The notes under the pieces are model-generated. The model was not told the DNA's origin. It saw nothing but the letters and a program-made list of their open reading frames with translations, and did no database searches. A stretch of 64,000 bases of DNA from Actinomycetes bacterium (GTDB lineage Bacteria > Actinomycetota > Acidimicrobiia > Acidimicrobiales > Microtrichaceae): positions 1 to 64,000 of the forward strand of contig JAKOVA010000043.1 of assembly GCA_029782335.1 (NCBI GenBank), given 5' to 3'. A program made the translations under genes and the position numbers. This document shows, one piece after another, positions 11,501 through 17,471 of this stretch; the stretch's first letter is position 1, and every line of letters starts with the position of its first letter.

Positions 11501-12886
11501 GGCTCACTCTGTAGCGGCGGGCCAAAGCGTGAGATCGATCAGGCACTCGCGGCCGCTCAGTCGTCTGGACGTACGAACATCGTGATCATGGCCGGTTCCT
11601 ATTCTGCGGTGAACGCCAGCGGCGCAGTTCCGAACAACGTGACACTCACTGGCGACCACAGTGCCAACTGGCTACGCGGCACATCCGGCTCGAATCTCGT
11701 CACGATTTCCGGTTCCGGTACAGCGGTGCTCGTCGACGGCCGGACCGGCTACACCTTCCGTCAGTTGAAGTTCTCGGCAACAAACACCGGCGCTGCCAAC
11801 GGAGCCAGCACCTACGGCCTGCGGGTGATCAACAACGCGACGGTGCTGCTCGATGATGTCGACATCACCGCGGCCAACGGCAATCCCGGGAGTACGCCCT
11901 CCGCCGGCGCGGCTGGAGGAGACGGGGGCGGGGGATCGGGTCAGACTGGTGGCGGTGGCGGCGGTAGTAACGGCCGCAACGGTGGTGGCGCTGGCAGTGG
12001 CGGCGGCGGCAACAGCAACGGCAATTGGGGTGGCAACGGTGTCGTTTCCGGTGGCGGTGGCGGTGGTGGTGGGGCCCCCGGTACCAGCCCGGGGGGCTGC
12101 GGCGACCAGCAAGGCGGCTTTGGTGGTGGTGGCGGAACCGCCGGCACCTCAAGCTCGAGCGGTGGTGGCGCGGGATCGTTCAACCTGAACATCGGTGGCG
12201 CAACAACATGGTCCTCCACCGCCGGTGGAACTGGTGGTGGCGGCTCGCACGGCCACGGTGGTGGTGGCGGCGGCGGCGGCCGTGGTTCGGCCGGGTGCTT
12301 CTTCAACGGAGCCGACAGCGGACAGGCGGGCGGTGGTGGCGGTGGTGGCGGCGCCGGTGGTGCCGGTGGTGCTGGTGGTAGCGGTGGTGGTGGCTCCTTC
12401 GGCGTTTGGCTCACCGGAGCGGGCTCGTCGGTCACGTTCAACGGCGCCGCGAGCTCGGTCACGACTGGCAACGGCGGTGCTGGCGGTGCTGGCTCCTCAG
12501 GTGGAAAGGGTGGGAACGGTGGCGGTGGTGCCGGCGGCTCCGGTTGCAACTACAACGGCGGCGGTGGTGGCGGCGGCGGCGGTGGCGGCGCTGGTGGGGC
12601 CGGTGCCGGTGGTGGCGGCGGCGCGGGCGGACCGACCATCGCCCTCTATGCCCCGAGCGGAACCGTGACCCAATCGACGTCACCGACCCTGACACGAGGT
12701 TCGGCCGGTCCCGGTGGCGGCGCTGGTGGTGGTGGCGGAGGAGGCTCCGCTGGTAGCGCCGGTCCCGCAGGATGTCGCGGCACTGGAGGAGGTACTGGTG
12801 GGGCCACCGGGACTGCTTCCGCCGGTACAGCCGGGCCCGCAGGTGCCGCATACAAGTCGTACATCGGGACCACCGGCGTTTCGTAA
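2537..12886 (+). CDS. Giant prepilin-like surface protein (about 3449 aa) with PKD, beta-helix, PA14-like and Gly-rich modules
   Basis: ATG 2537 follows a TGATG overlap. The leader is basic and ends GG at residue 24, followed by VTMIELVVVIAVISIVMVSL with Glu5, as in PilW-type prepilins; the next segment (ANRDANTIALVNATLLRDVSSA) resembles the PilW-like protein at 32969. Two PKD-like domains lie at about 260-375 and 378-490. Three modules follow, starting near residues 492, 1758 and 2970. The second and third open with FVxxxxGxxxNNGLCP-like segments and the first with a related YYASKSYG stretch; each continues with right-handed beta-helix-like sequence (GTF/GTY, NVxVRGG) and then about 320-340 glycine-rich residues (735-1055, 2068-2408, 3112-3441). 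Ig-like domains separate the modules, and residues about 1893-2030 look PA14-like. No C-terminal anchor is seen. It is probably a pilus-tip or pilus-exported adhesin; function is inferred. Confidence 0.85.
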   Translation: MGTTTMHRAAQRLQRRLRRRGQGGVTMIELVVVIAVISIVMVSLSAWMMSTLASQARARAANRDANTIALVNATLLRDVSSAMFATGSFQKAVGRIPDCPTTGVGDSSEGAGEVRLAMVTPGNRRVVYTLVDAEPGSGDSGKVLYRRDCANLKANFPAAATQYNAGDPSVGDPTLNDPEPSFLNDPQGADLSTPTRAKRITDGLSSFVSSCPKNGALATDEDPNCTTVKVVAELAGSATKAPIRFQSTRRTDTYCTPLCPPVPQFTFTPDVPEKGQLVSFDASTSYDRRNAYLPPDPSDPETRLTYSWDFDAPHREGVVDNVVCDSATPHTGATIYNPTHTYVKANGGTCGRYVVRLTVTNSNGISASLDRQIVVPGKRPTAQITNVPVPLKVVRNQPVQFTSKVETFEGSLDPANSFWDFGEGVTIPLVASSSSPAVPSCSLPAAPQCTTSTHSPVYPGFSTVGVHNVRLVVTDMTGLRTEGYLAVDVEPEFYYASKSYGADTPTCGPYTEPCETITMALAHAQTAGKSDVLVGPGTFDSFAAVDGINVAGGRDDSAGVNSTWAYDASNVTVIPGRMMGAERVALSATNLTRVTMVSDLTLTPGNPVDTDTPVQGAIIDNAVNFTLRNVKVNGADGRNPTGVLVRNASNVNLVRSTITSGTPIMPSDAASTTGNRSAYGVRAIGNSSVTVNNSTITAADGLQGKSGDAAASIPPATACSGHNGVEKTQANGSSCNPAAGYAAGGYGGGGGCGYGGGGGCGGRAWYDIVTGGASGKNGQTTVGGGSGGTAGGGGYCITPRPGAGGPGGGGNGGAGATTGGTGGTGSAGNAAALWDSVQAGTGGNGNPGGGGGGAGGGGGTYCAGEESGGRGGGGGGGGNGGNLGGHGGWSGGGSFGVYGHNSSINVINGSTITSGKGGQGGNGGQGGPGGQGGKGGDGIAQDKGGNASGGGGGGGGQGASGGGGGASGPSVAVFKAGTGTVPNVSVGNLLTPASGATVGLGGPGGAGGPAGAGGGDGGGGCFGSVCTYPGGNGLAGTTGAKGNNGGVGLVCPVYSVAGGGAGCLDSTITSITRQDGASNPTNATSVSWTVTFKVPVSGVTASKFATVLDGVTASSTLVLTPVSSTVYTITASAVTGNGTIGLNAVSVTGILNGSGVQIADPSPLPFPGELYNIDQIAPTVTSIVRVGPTPSNLGLVSWTVTFSEPVTGLIGSNFSFATTGTVTGPAISSVVQDVGTSWTVSATTGTGDGDLGLNLSANQHLIIDAAGNQVPVGTIVGETYLMDKTKPAVLSIVRASGEPNPTNASSMSWTVTFSEPVFGLDLPNFALVGAPVAGSTPVPTGTISTMTQDSPTTFTVHAVSVAGDGTLGLNLAVNLAAIKDAATNSLATPVAPGETFRVDRVAPTVVSIVRANTNPTNASTVSWTVTFSEDVTGVSIGNFTLANTNLVSPAKQSVTGSGSVWVVSSNTGNTTNNGTLGINLDTALSSIQDWLTNPMVATPAPGEVYLVDKTNPVTSDSAVSGGIAWQKDPGVASVTLTASDLPAFGDPGRSGVGQVWYRSKESTNPWSAWTQIPFGTLVESPPGSGTFLGTFTLPFVDPGDYTIEYYSVDNAGNQETAKSKSFSLKLDQDDPTVAIADMPTGVLLSSSGTTYGAEVAYDGTINGTANDPAIIGSNRSGFVPQQVTISVQRDETKLWWNGSAYQSVEHFFTASLSGPLGGTWSLPFNFPAGGRWIIRATATDQALRSATVSTTVDIDYKWSESIFVDAVNGNDANNGLCPTTSALDGGSYPGCTGAANQGPKATVTAGVAAATATRPYVRVQAGTYYGTVNIASTANIKVRGGYATTAYSSSGAWLRSAPGSNSVTLRGDGTGVAVTGSGGATLEQLNITPLRPTLSNLVLTESNNQAIPASDWGGNSPRPGTVDVDQFSARWSRTFTPSASVSGFQVCVRTDDGGRVWITPAGGVRTLIFNDWTDKGVPPSCGAGQLSTPYNLTGGVAYTIQFEMYEAGGGAGAYFSWYAPGGAPGWWPTSGWTAQWYNDRGVSSYGVRLASAGATSTKNTTIVATNGNGGIHGTDGANGGAGAGGWGASNGGGGCYPVGGGQPGYTITSGGWGGNGNCNVAGAWGAGGQAGSGGAAGGGGGSGGDRERYWACNGGSNGSGGGGGGGGGAGGSGGGGGAAGVGGTAAAVWTGNNGASGWNGASGGGGGGGGAGGGGDNQLACVGDSGGGGGGGGGGGGLGFAGTGGTAAGGSFGVYAYNTAFTTNGSGDAITSANGGNGGNGGNGGAGGAGGSGGKGGNSGDDASAGGGGGAGAGGGGGGGGGGGAGGPSAAVYVAGSGSSTLGVGTTTSTGTAGANGASGSGGGGGGCGAGGPNGTGGNNNGGWGGACQSTGGPGGNGGGGGTPGPKSTVTAAIISASHQTSDPGSVGQNVPFYVYANVTLPGNGPVVTTNVASIATGQTAVGMSYGGVCGSGGGWTVGGTCYNYRSALVTSSTPPAGSAPFSVTANDAGSLSIFNATVTVDTTFPAVDKPDLTAASDSYNAPGTNSDDRTNDTTPTFTGTAEPGSLVIIWANGVNVGSTTASGGGTYSVTASTLAGSASGISYTVHATATDHAGNVTTSGTPHLVIVVDNSAAAPSVPDLAASSDTCECTLLGTNSDNITSDNTPTFTGTAEPNATVRIYADGTQVGSAQANGSGVYSVTTSALAQGNRTITAQQTDIANNVSSTSGSLVVRIDTTSPTTTDNAVSSPTVNWLKTVGQTNSITATDSQSSSITRYTIGGTNYVGASGASPVTTNFTWPGSGTHTLSHYATDEAGNVGSTTTKTVIVKVDGANPTVTMSQSGKYSSSTKYYSPELGQWPGTISGNASDTGSTGDGPSYFVAPLGGVQYSVRNMVSGNYWNGSSFSASTEQFFSGSLDDPSTNSAWSASFPVSNFSKGGTYQFRVLAIDGAGNVSVAAVNTVHIDFAVAETVFVSPSGSSGNNGLCPENGSLCSGGPKREIDQALAAAQSSGRTNIVIMAGSYSAVNASGAVPNNVTLTGDHSANWLRGTSGSNLVTISGSGTAVLVDGRTGYTFRQLKFSATNTGAANGASTYGLRVINNATVLLDDVDITAANGNPGSTPSAGAAGGDGGGGSGQTGGGGGGSNGRNGGGAGSGGGGNSNGNWGGNGVVSGGGGGGGGAPGTSPGGCGDQQGGFGGGGGTAGTSSSSGGGAGSFNLNIGGATTWSSTAGGTGGGGSHGHGGGGGGGGRGSAGCFFNGADSGQAGGGGGGGGAGGAGGAGGSGGGGSFGVWLTGAGSSVTFNGAASSVTTGNGGAGGAGSSGGKGGNGGGGAGGSGCNYNGGGGGGGGGGGAGGAGAGGGGGAGGPTIALYAPSGTVTQSTSPTLTRGSAGPGGGAGGGGGGGSAGSAGPAGCRGTGGGTGGATGTASAGTAGPAGAAYKSYIGTTGVS

Positions 12887-12929
12887 CTCCCCGAGCGCCG
12901 GTGTTCCAAGGATCGATAGCTTCGGTCAG

Positions 12930-13781
12930 ATGACTGGGGTCACGCGCGCAGCTCGAATCCAAGTGGCCGCGATGTTCGCCGGGCTTCTCGGACTACTGGT
13001 CGCCTGCTCATCCTTCGGACAACGAGCAGGCGACCGGCCGAGCTCCGGAACCCGGACCTCAACCACGTTGACGGAAGCGAGCGTGAGCGTCGACTCCGCA
13101 CGGATCGATCAGGCAGTCGCTCGACTCGCCGACCTCCTTCCTGAGTTCACCTCGGCCACATCGCTCATGCTCCCGGATTACCTCCACCGCGGCTGGAAGC
13201 GAGACTCCCTGGCGGGGGCAAGAGAACTGGCGATGCTCACGGGTCCGCGCAACGAGGACGACGCCTTGCTCTGGCGTTTGGTTGATCCCTCCGTTGCCGA
13301 CCCTGCGCCACCGCCGGGCGCATTTCCGTCAACGGAGCTGCTCGCCATCGCCCGTGGATGTGACCGCGCTCGGCTACCGGCCGATTTCTCCGAGAAGGTC
13401 GAAACTGCTCTTGGCCAGGGCGGGTACGGCGCCACTCACGCGGCGATGGCCATTCAATGGGCGGTGGAGCTCAACTGTTCATTCGCTGAGCAGGGCCACT
13501 CGTTTCGCGACCGTGCCGCGAAACGAGTGGCCGCCGAACGATCGCGCGCCTCTACGGTCGGTGATCTCGAACTCGAGCAGACCGCCGTTCTGATGTACCT
13601 CGGGCGGCGTGACCTTGTCAGCCCACGTTGGATTTCTGATGCTCTTGAGGCAGAGCTTCCGCTCGGCGGATGGTCTGAGGCTCCAGGTGGCTCCGAAGCC
13701 GGATGGCATGCGACCTGCTTGGGAACGTGGGTCCTCCTCGCGTGGACGGCTGACCCGGTCGCCGGAATGTTGCGGACGTGA
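12930..13781 (+). CDS. Lipoprotein with alpha/alpha-toroid-like C terminus
   Basis: This 283-residue protein is predicted to be exported and lipidated: its N terminus MTGVTRAARIQVAAMFAGLL ends in a lipobox LVAC. I chose ATG 12930 because it gives exactly this signal; the upstream frame overlaps the 3' end of the giant gene. The body is alpha-helical. Near the end, GGWSEAPGGSEAGWHATCLG is reminiscent of repeat units in prenyltransferase/squalene-cyclase-like toroids, but no catalytic motif is evident. The stop lies one base before the GTG of the following UnbV-like gene, so the two are probably cotranscribed. Function unknown. Confidence 0.65.
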   Translation: MTGVTRAARIQVAAMFAGLLGLLVACSSFGQRAGDRPSSGTRTSTTLTEASVSVDSARIDQAVARLADLLPEFTSATSLMLPDYLHRGWKRDSLAGARELAMLTGPRNEDDALLWRLVDPSVADPAPPPGAFPSTELLAIARGCDRARLPADFSEKVETALGQGGYGATHAAMAIQWAVELNCSFAEQGHSFRDRAAKRVAAERSRASTVGDLELEQTAVLMYLGRRDLVSPRWISDALEAELPLGGWSEAPGGSEAGWHATCLGTWVLLAWTADPVAGMLRT

Positions 13782-13782
13782 C

Positions 13783-15678
13783 GTGCCAGTTCACGCCTCC
13801 ACGCTCCGTCAAGCCGTGACGCCAAGAAGCCGCAGCGCGGCCCGCATCGCCCACATCGTGTTGGTCGCCTTGCTTCTTGCTTCCATCGGTTGCACGAACG
13901 ACCGCTCCTCACCGACTGGACGAAGCCAGAGCGTCGATACAAGACCCGACGTACTCCCCACCCTGTCCGGGCTCCGCTTCACGGATGTCACCGAGGAAGC
14001 CGGCTTGGGCGAGATTGTTTCCTCTCAGGGTCGGCAGTCCTTTGAGGCGATGACGGCGGGAGTTGCGGTCGCTGACTTTGACGATGATGGTGACGCGGAT
14101 CTCTATTTCACGGCAGTTGGTCACCGGAACGCGCTCCTTCGAAACGATGGGAATGGAACATTTTCAGACGTAACTGACCAGGCAGGGGTACCCGGGGCAG
14201 ACCTCGTTGGTGGCCACTCCGCTCCGGCGTTCGCCGACGTGAATGGCGATGGTTATCTCGACCTCTTCATGACCGGTGCAACCCGGCCAGCCAACCTTCT
14301 CTATATTAATGATGGCACCGGGAAATTCCGCGATGAAACGACGGAGCGAGGCCTCACTATTGACTTCGACCTTGGATCAGATGAGCAGAAATTAATGCAT
14401 GGATCGGCCTTCGCCGATATCAATAATGACGGCGCAATGGATCTCCTGGTACTCGAATGGGATGAGGAGGTGCTTGCCGATATTGGCGATGAGGCCCTCG
14501 TTCGGGAGATTGCCTCGAACTCCTCAAAGAGGGCGGGATCGCGTCCGTGCCGAGCCGCCAAGGCGATCCGCGAGCGAGAGTCGCGCTCCGAGACGTCTCG
14601 TCGGCGAAACCTCAGTGCGCTGTACCTCAACTTAGGAGATGGGCACTTCCGGAATGTAACTCGGGAATACGGACTCACACTCGAAGACGTCGTCGCATTC
14701 ACCGGATCGTTCGGCGATCTCAATGATGATGGGTGGCAAGATCTTGTCGTTACGGGAGACGGCTGTACCAGCCGTCTCTATATGAATGATCATGGCGTGC
14801 GGTTCATGGATGTAACCGATGGGTCTGGGGTGGGAACAGATGAGAATGGTATGGGCTCGCTGCTCAGAGACTTCGATGAAGATGGTGATCTTGACTGGTT
14901 CGTGACCGGCATCGCGTACCCGACGGGCGGTAGGCGTTGTCCGGCAGACTCCGTAGCGGTTGGATGCTCTGGGAATCGCCTCTACTCCAACGACGGGAAG
15001 GGAGACTTTCGAGACGTCACCGAGAGCGCGGGAGTCCGAGACGCCGGGTGGGGGTGGGGAGTCGCGGCGGAGAGCTTCTCTGGGCTTCCGAGACGTGAGA
15101 TCGTTGTTGCCAACGGGTTCTTCGAGCGGCTCGAAGGACGCTCTGGGGCGAACCTGCGCTACTTCTCCACGTTCACGGAGGATCCGCTTCGCTTTTGGGT
15201 CCCTTCGGGGGAGCGATACGTCGACCTCGCCAAAGAGGTAGGACTCGATGACCGCGATCCGTCCGGCCCGCAGAATGGATCACGCGCCGTTGTCCCGTTC
15301 GATTACGACAACGACGGCGACCTTGACGTGCTGCTGACTCGCGCTGGCGCCAGCCCGCGGCTGTTCCGTAACGATCGCCCGACCTCCCACTGGGTTTCGA
15401 TCGTGCTGGAGCAGCCAGGTCTGGGGAATCGATTCGCGGAAGGTGCGAAGGTACAGGTCACAGTCGATCCGAACTCGGAACCACGCTCTGCCTGGATCTC
15501 CTCGAATGGCTCGTATGACTCTCAGGTGCTCCCCGAGGCCTACTTTGGATTTGGACCCGAGGGCCCAGCAACCATCCACGAGCTTCGAGTTTGGTGGCCT
15601 TCCCCAACGGGTCGTTCAGAGCCCACGGTCCTCCGCGAGGTTGCAGCAGACCGGCGGGTTGTCGTGCGACGTCCGTGA
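13783..15678 (+). CDS. CRTAC1-like FG-GAP/ASPIC-UnbV lipoprotein
   Basis: GTG 13783 gives a short signal peptide with lipobox ASIGC and a 631-residue lipoprotein. The mature part carries at least six VCBS/FG-GAP calcium loops (DFDDDGDADLYF, DVNGDGYLDLF, DINNDGAMDLLV, DLNDDGWQDLVV, DFDEDGDLDWFV, DYDNDGDLDVLL), which should build a beta-propeller. It ends in an ASPIC/UnbV-type domain (GAKVQVTVDP, then GSYDSQVLPEAYFGFGP). UnbV-family proteins are conserved in enediyne clusters and elsewhere without an assigned reaction. The gene sits directly after a lipoprotein and before an NqrB/RnfD-like membrane protein. Codon choice between about 14.0 and 15.0 kb is noticeably richer in A/T third positions than in the paralogue at 17472. 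Confidence 0.85.
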   Translation: MPVHASTLRQAVTPRSRSAARIAHIVLVALLLASIGCTNDRSSPTGRSQSVDTRPDVLPTLSGLRFTDVTEEAGLGEIVSSQGRQSFEAMTAGVAVADFDDDGDADLYFTAVGHRNALLRNDGNGTFSDVTDQAGVPGADLVGGHSAPAFADVNGDGYLDLFMTGATRPANLLYINDGTGKFRDETTERGLTIDFDLGSDEQKLMHGSAFADINNDGAMDLLVLEWDEEVLADIGDEALVREIASNSSKRAGSRPCRAAKAIRERESRSETSRRRNLSALYLNLGDGHFRNVTREYGLTLEDVVAFTGSFGDLNDDGWQDLVVTGDGCTSRLYMNDHGVRFMDVTDGSGVGTDENGMGSLLRDFDEDGDLDWFVTGIAYPTGGRRCPADSVAVGCSGNRLYSNDGKGDFRDVTESAGVRDAGWGWGVAAESFSGLPRREIVVANGFFERLEGRSGANLRYFSTFTEDPLRFWVPSGERYVDLAKEVGLDDRDPSGPQNGSRAVVPFDYDNDGDLDVLLTRAGASPRLFRNDRPTSHWVSIVLEQPGLGNRFAEGAKVQVTVDPNSEPRSAWISSNGSYDSQVLPEAYFGFGPEGPATIHELRVWWPSPTGRSEPTVLREVAADRRVVVRRP

Positions 15679-15767
15679 GGCCCGAGCCATGGGTACACAA
15701 CCGACAGTGGCTTTCTTCTCGCGGCGTAGAGCCGACCGTCAAGTACCGTCGTAGTACCCGGTCGGCA

Positions 15768-15776
15768 AGGAGGGAG
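15768..15776 (+). promoter_or_regulatory. Strong ribosome binding site fixing the UnbU-like start
   Basis: AAGGAGGGAG directly precedes ATG 15777. This selects that start over upstream in-frame options from about 15591, which would overlap the preceding gene. Confidence 0.7.
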
Positions 15777-17405
15777 ATGCCAACGGACCGTGTGGACGCG
15801 CGACCGGACGTTGGTGTCGATCCACTGATCGCCGCAGCGCCCGCCACTCGCCCCTCCCGCGCCCTCCGAGTCGGTGGTCGCGAGGTGGCGGTACGCCCGC
15901 CGAGCCTTCGCGACCCTCGGTCGCACGTGGCGATGGTGCTGTTGTCGGTGCAGGTTCTGGGCCAGACGACGCTCAAGTTCGATCTGTCGATCAGCCAGAT
16001 CCTCATTTCGCTCGGGAGTTGTGCCCTGATCAGTGTGGCGTCGACGTGGCGGTCGGAGCGTGTGCTCGCGTGGCCTGCGAGCGCGATGCTCACCGGCAAC
16101 GGCATTGCCCTCGTGTTGCGGGTGCAGGGCACGCAGCACGGCGACTGGTGGAGCCTGAAGGGTTGGCACATCTTCCTCGCGACGTGCGTGCTGGCAATGG
16201 TCTCGAAAGCGGTCTTCCGCGCGCGAGGACGACACGTCTTCAACCCATCGAACCTCGCGCTCGTGGTCGTGTTCCTGGCGCTCGGGTCCGGCGTCGTCGA
16301 ACCGCTCGACTTCTGGTGGGGGCCGATGCGGTGGGATCTGGCCCTGGCGCTCCTGCTCATCGTGGCGGGCGGCACGGTGATCCTGTCGCGGGGCCACCTG
16401 CTGTCGCTGTCACTCTCGTTCTGGGCGGTTTTCGCGGTGGCCCTCTTCGCGATGGGGGGCGTCGCGGACCACTGCATGACAGCTCGGTGGAGTTTGCAGC
16501 CGACCTGTGGCTCAGGCTTCTCCCGGGTGGTTGCCGGCTCCCCCGAAACGCTGCTCTTCGCGATGTTCATGGTCACCGACCCGCGAACAGTTCCGATCAC
16601 ACCGCGTGCGCGTCGCGCTTTCGGTCCGCTCGCCGGTCTCGTTGCCGGGGTGCTCCTCTCGTTCCAAACCACGGAGTTCGCGCACAAGGTCGGTGTCTTG
16701 GGCGCGCTCGCCATCGTCTTCGCCTTGGTGCCGGCCTTGGAGCGCCTCCTCGGCGGGCGCGGGGCAGTCGCCGAACGCCTCGAGGGCGGGCGCACCGACC
16801 CGCAGTCAACTCGGCTGAGTCATGCCGCCATGGCGGTCGTCGTGCTGGCAGGCATGGCATGGAGTGCGGTCGCAGCCCCAGGCATTCCGAGCCGCTTCGT
16901 TCCGGTGACCGATCGTCGGGCGCCTTCGTCGCTCGGTGCGGACCGGGCCTTGCCCGAGGTCCGCGTCGACACGAGCGACGAGGTGGCGACTCGTATTCCC
17001 CTCCCCGAGGCGCGCCAGATCGCACGTGACACGTTGGACGATCTCACGGGACTGGTCGATGCGGTCCGGGCCATGAACCTCAGGAGCGCGGCGCGCTTCG
17101 CCGACGGGCCGTGGCACGACCGGGCCCGCGCACAGATCGCGGACCTGAAGCGTGATCGTCCAGTTGAGCTGCCGATTTATGAGATCGACCGTGCGATCAT
17201 CTCGGTCGCTCGCCGCCGTGGGCAGGCCGCCCCAGCGCTGATGGTCACCCTGCGCGGCTCGTCCAGGACACTGAACGCTCAGACGGGGGAACTCGGGACG
17301 GCACGCGTCAAGGCGGTGCTGTCGGTGGAGGTGCAGCCCCGCGATGATGGCCGGTACCTGATCGTGACCGACTCGCCCCCCGAAGGGTTCACGCCGCCGG
17401 CATAG
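15777..17405 (+). CDS. NqrB/RnfD-like (UnbU-type) integral membrane protein
   Basis: This 542-residue protein has about eight to ten membrane segments between residues 40 and 330, followed by a soluble C-terminal domain of about 180 residues. The motifs HVFNPSNLALV and FAMFMVTDPRTVP resemble the conserved loops of NQR2/RnfD-family subunits of ion-pumping flavoprotein complexes. The flavin-attachment SGAT motif of classical NqrB/RnfD was not found. UnbU, the protein paired with UnbV in enediyne clusters, belongs to this family. Here it lies between two UnbV-like genes on the same strand, suggesting a working complex at the membrane. No polyketide synthase or other Rnf/Nqr subunit is visible. 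Biochemical role unknown. Confidence 0.75.
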   Translation: MPTDRVDARPDVGVDPLIAAAPATRPSRALRVGGREVAVRPPSLRDPRSHVAMVLLSVQVLGQTTLKFDLSISQILISLGSCALISVASTWRSERVLAWPASAMLTGNGIALVLRVQGTQHGDWWSLKGWHIFLATCVLAMVSKAVFRARGRHVFNPSNLALVVVFLALGSGVVEPLDFWWGPMRWDLALALLLIVAGGTVILSRGHLLSLSLSFWAVFAVALFAMGGVADHCMTARWSLQPTCGSGFSRVVAGSPETLLFAMFMVTDPRTVPITPRARRAFGPLAGLVAGVLLSFQTTEFAHKVGVLGALAIVFALVPALERLLGGRGAVAERLEGGRTDPQSTRLSHAAMAVVVLAGMAWSAVAAPGIPSRFVPVTDRRAPSSLGADRALPEVRVDTSDEVATRIPLPEARQIARDTLDDLTGLVDAVRAMNLRSAARFADGPWHDRARAQIADLKRDRPVELPIYEIDRAIISVARRRGQAAPALMVTLRGSSRTLNAQTGELGTARVKAVLSVEVQPRDDGRYLIVTDSPPEGFTPPA

Positions 17406-17471
17406 ACGGCGAGTTGCCGCTGAGCGACGCGGGTCGGGCGCACCGCGGACAGGCTGACGCACAATGGTGGC

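Noticed and set aside
15777-17405. The NqrB/RnfD-like gene as part of a true Rnf or Nqr complex
   Set aside because: No other Rnf/Nqr subunit is adjacent, and the flavin-attachment SGAT motif was not found. The UnbU assignment fits its UnbV neighbours better.
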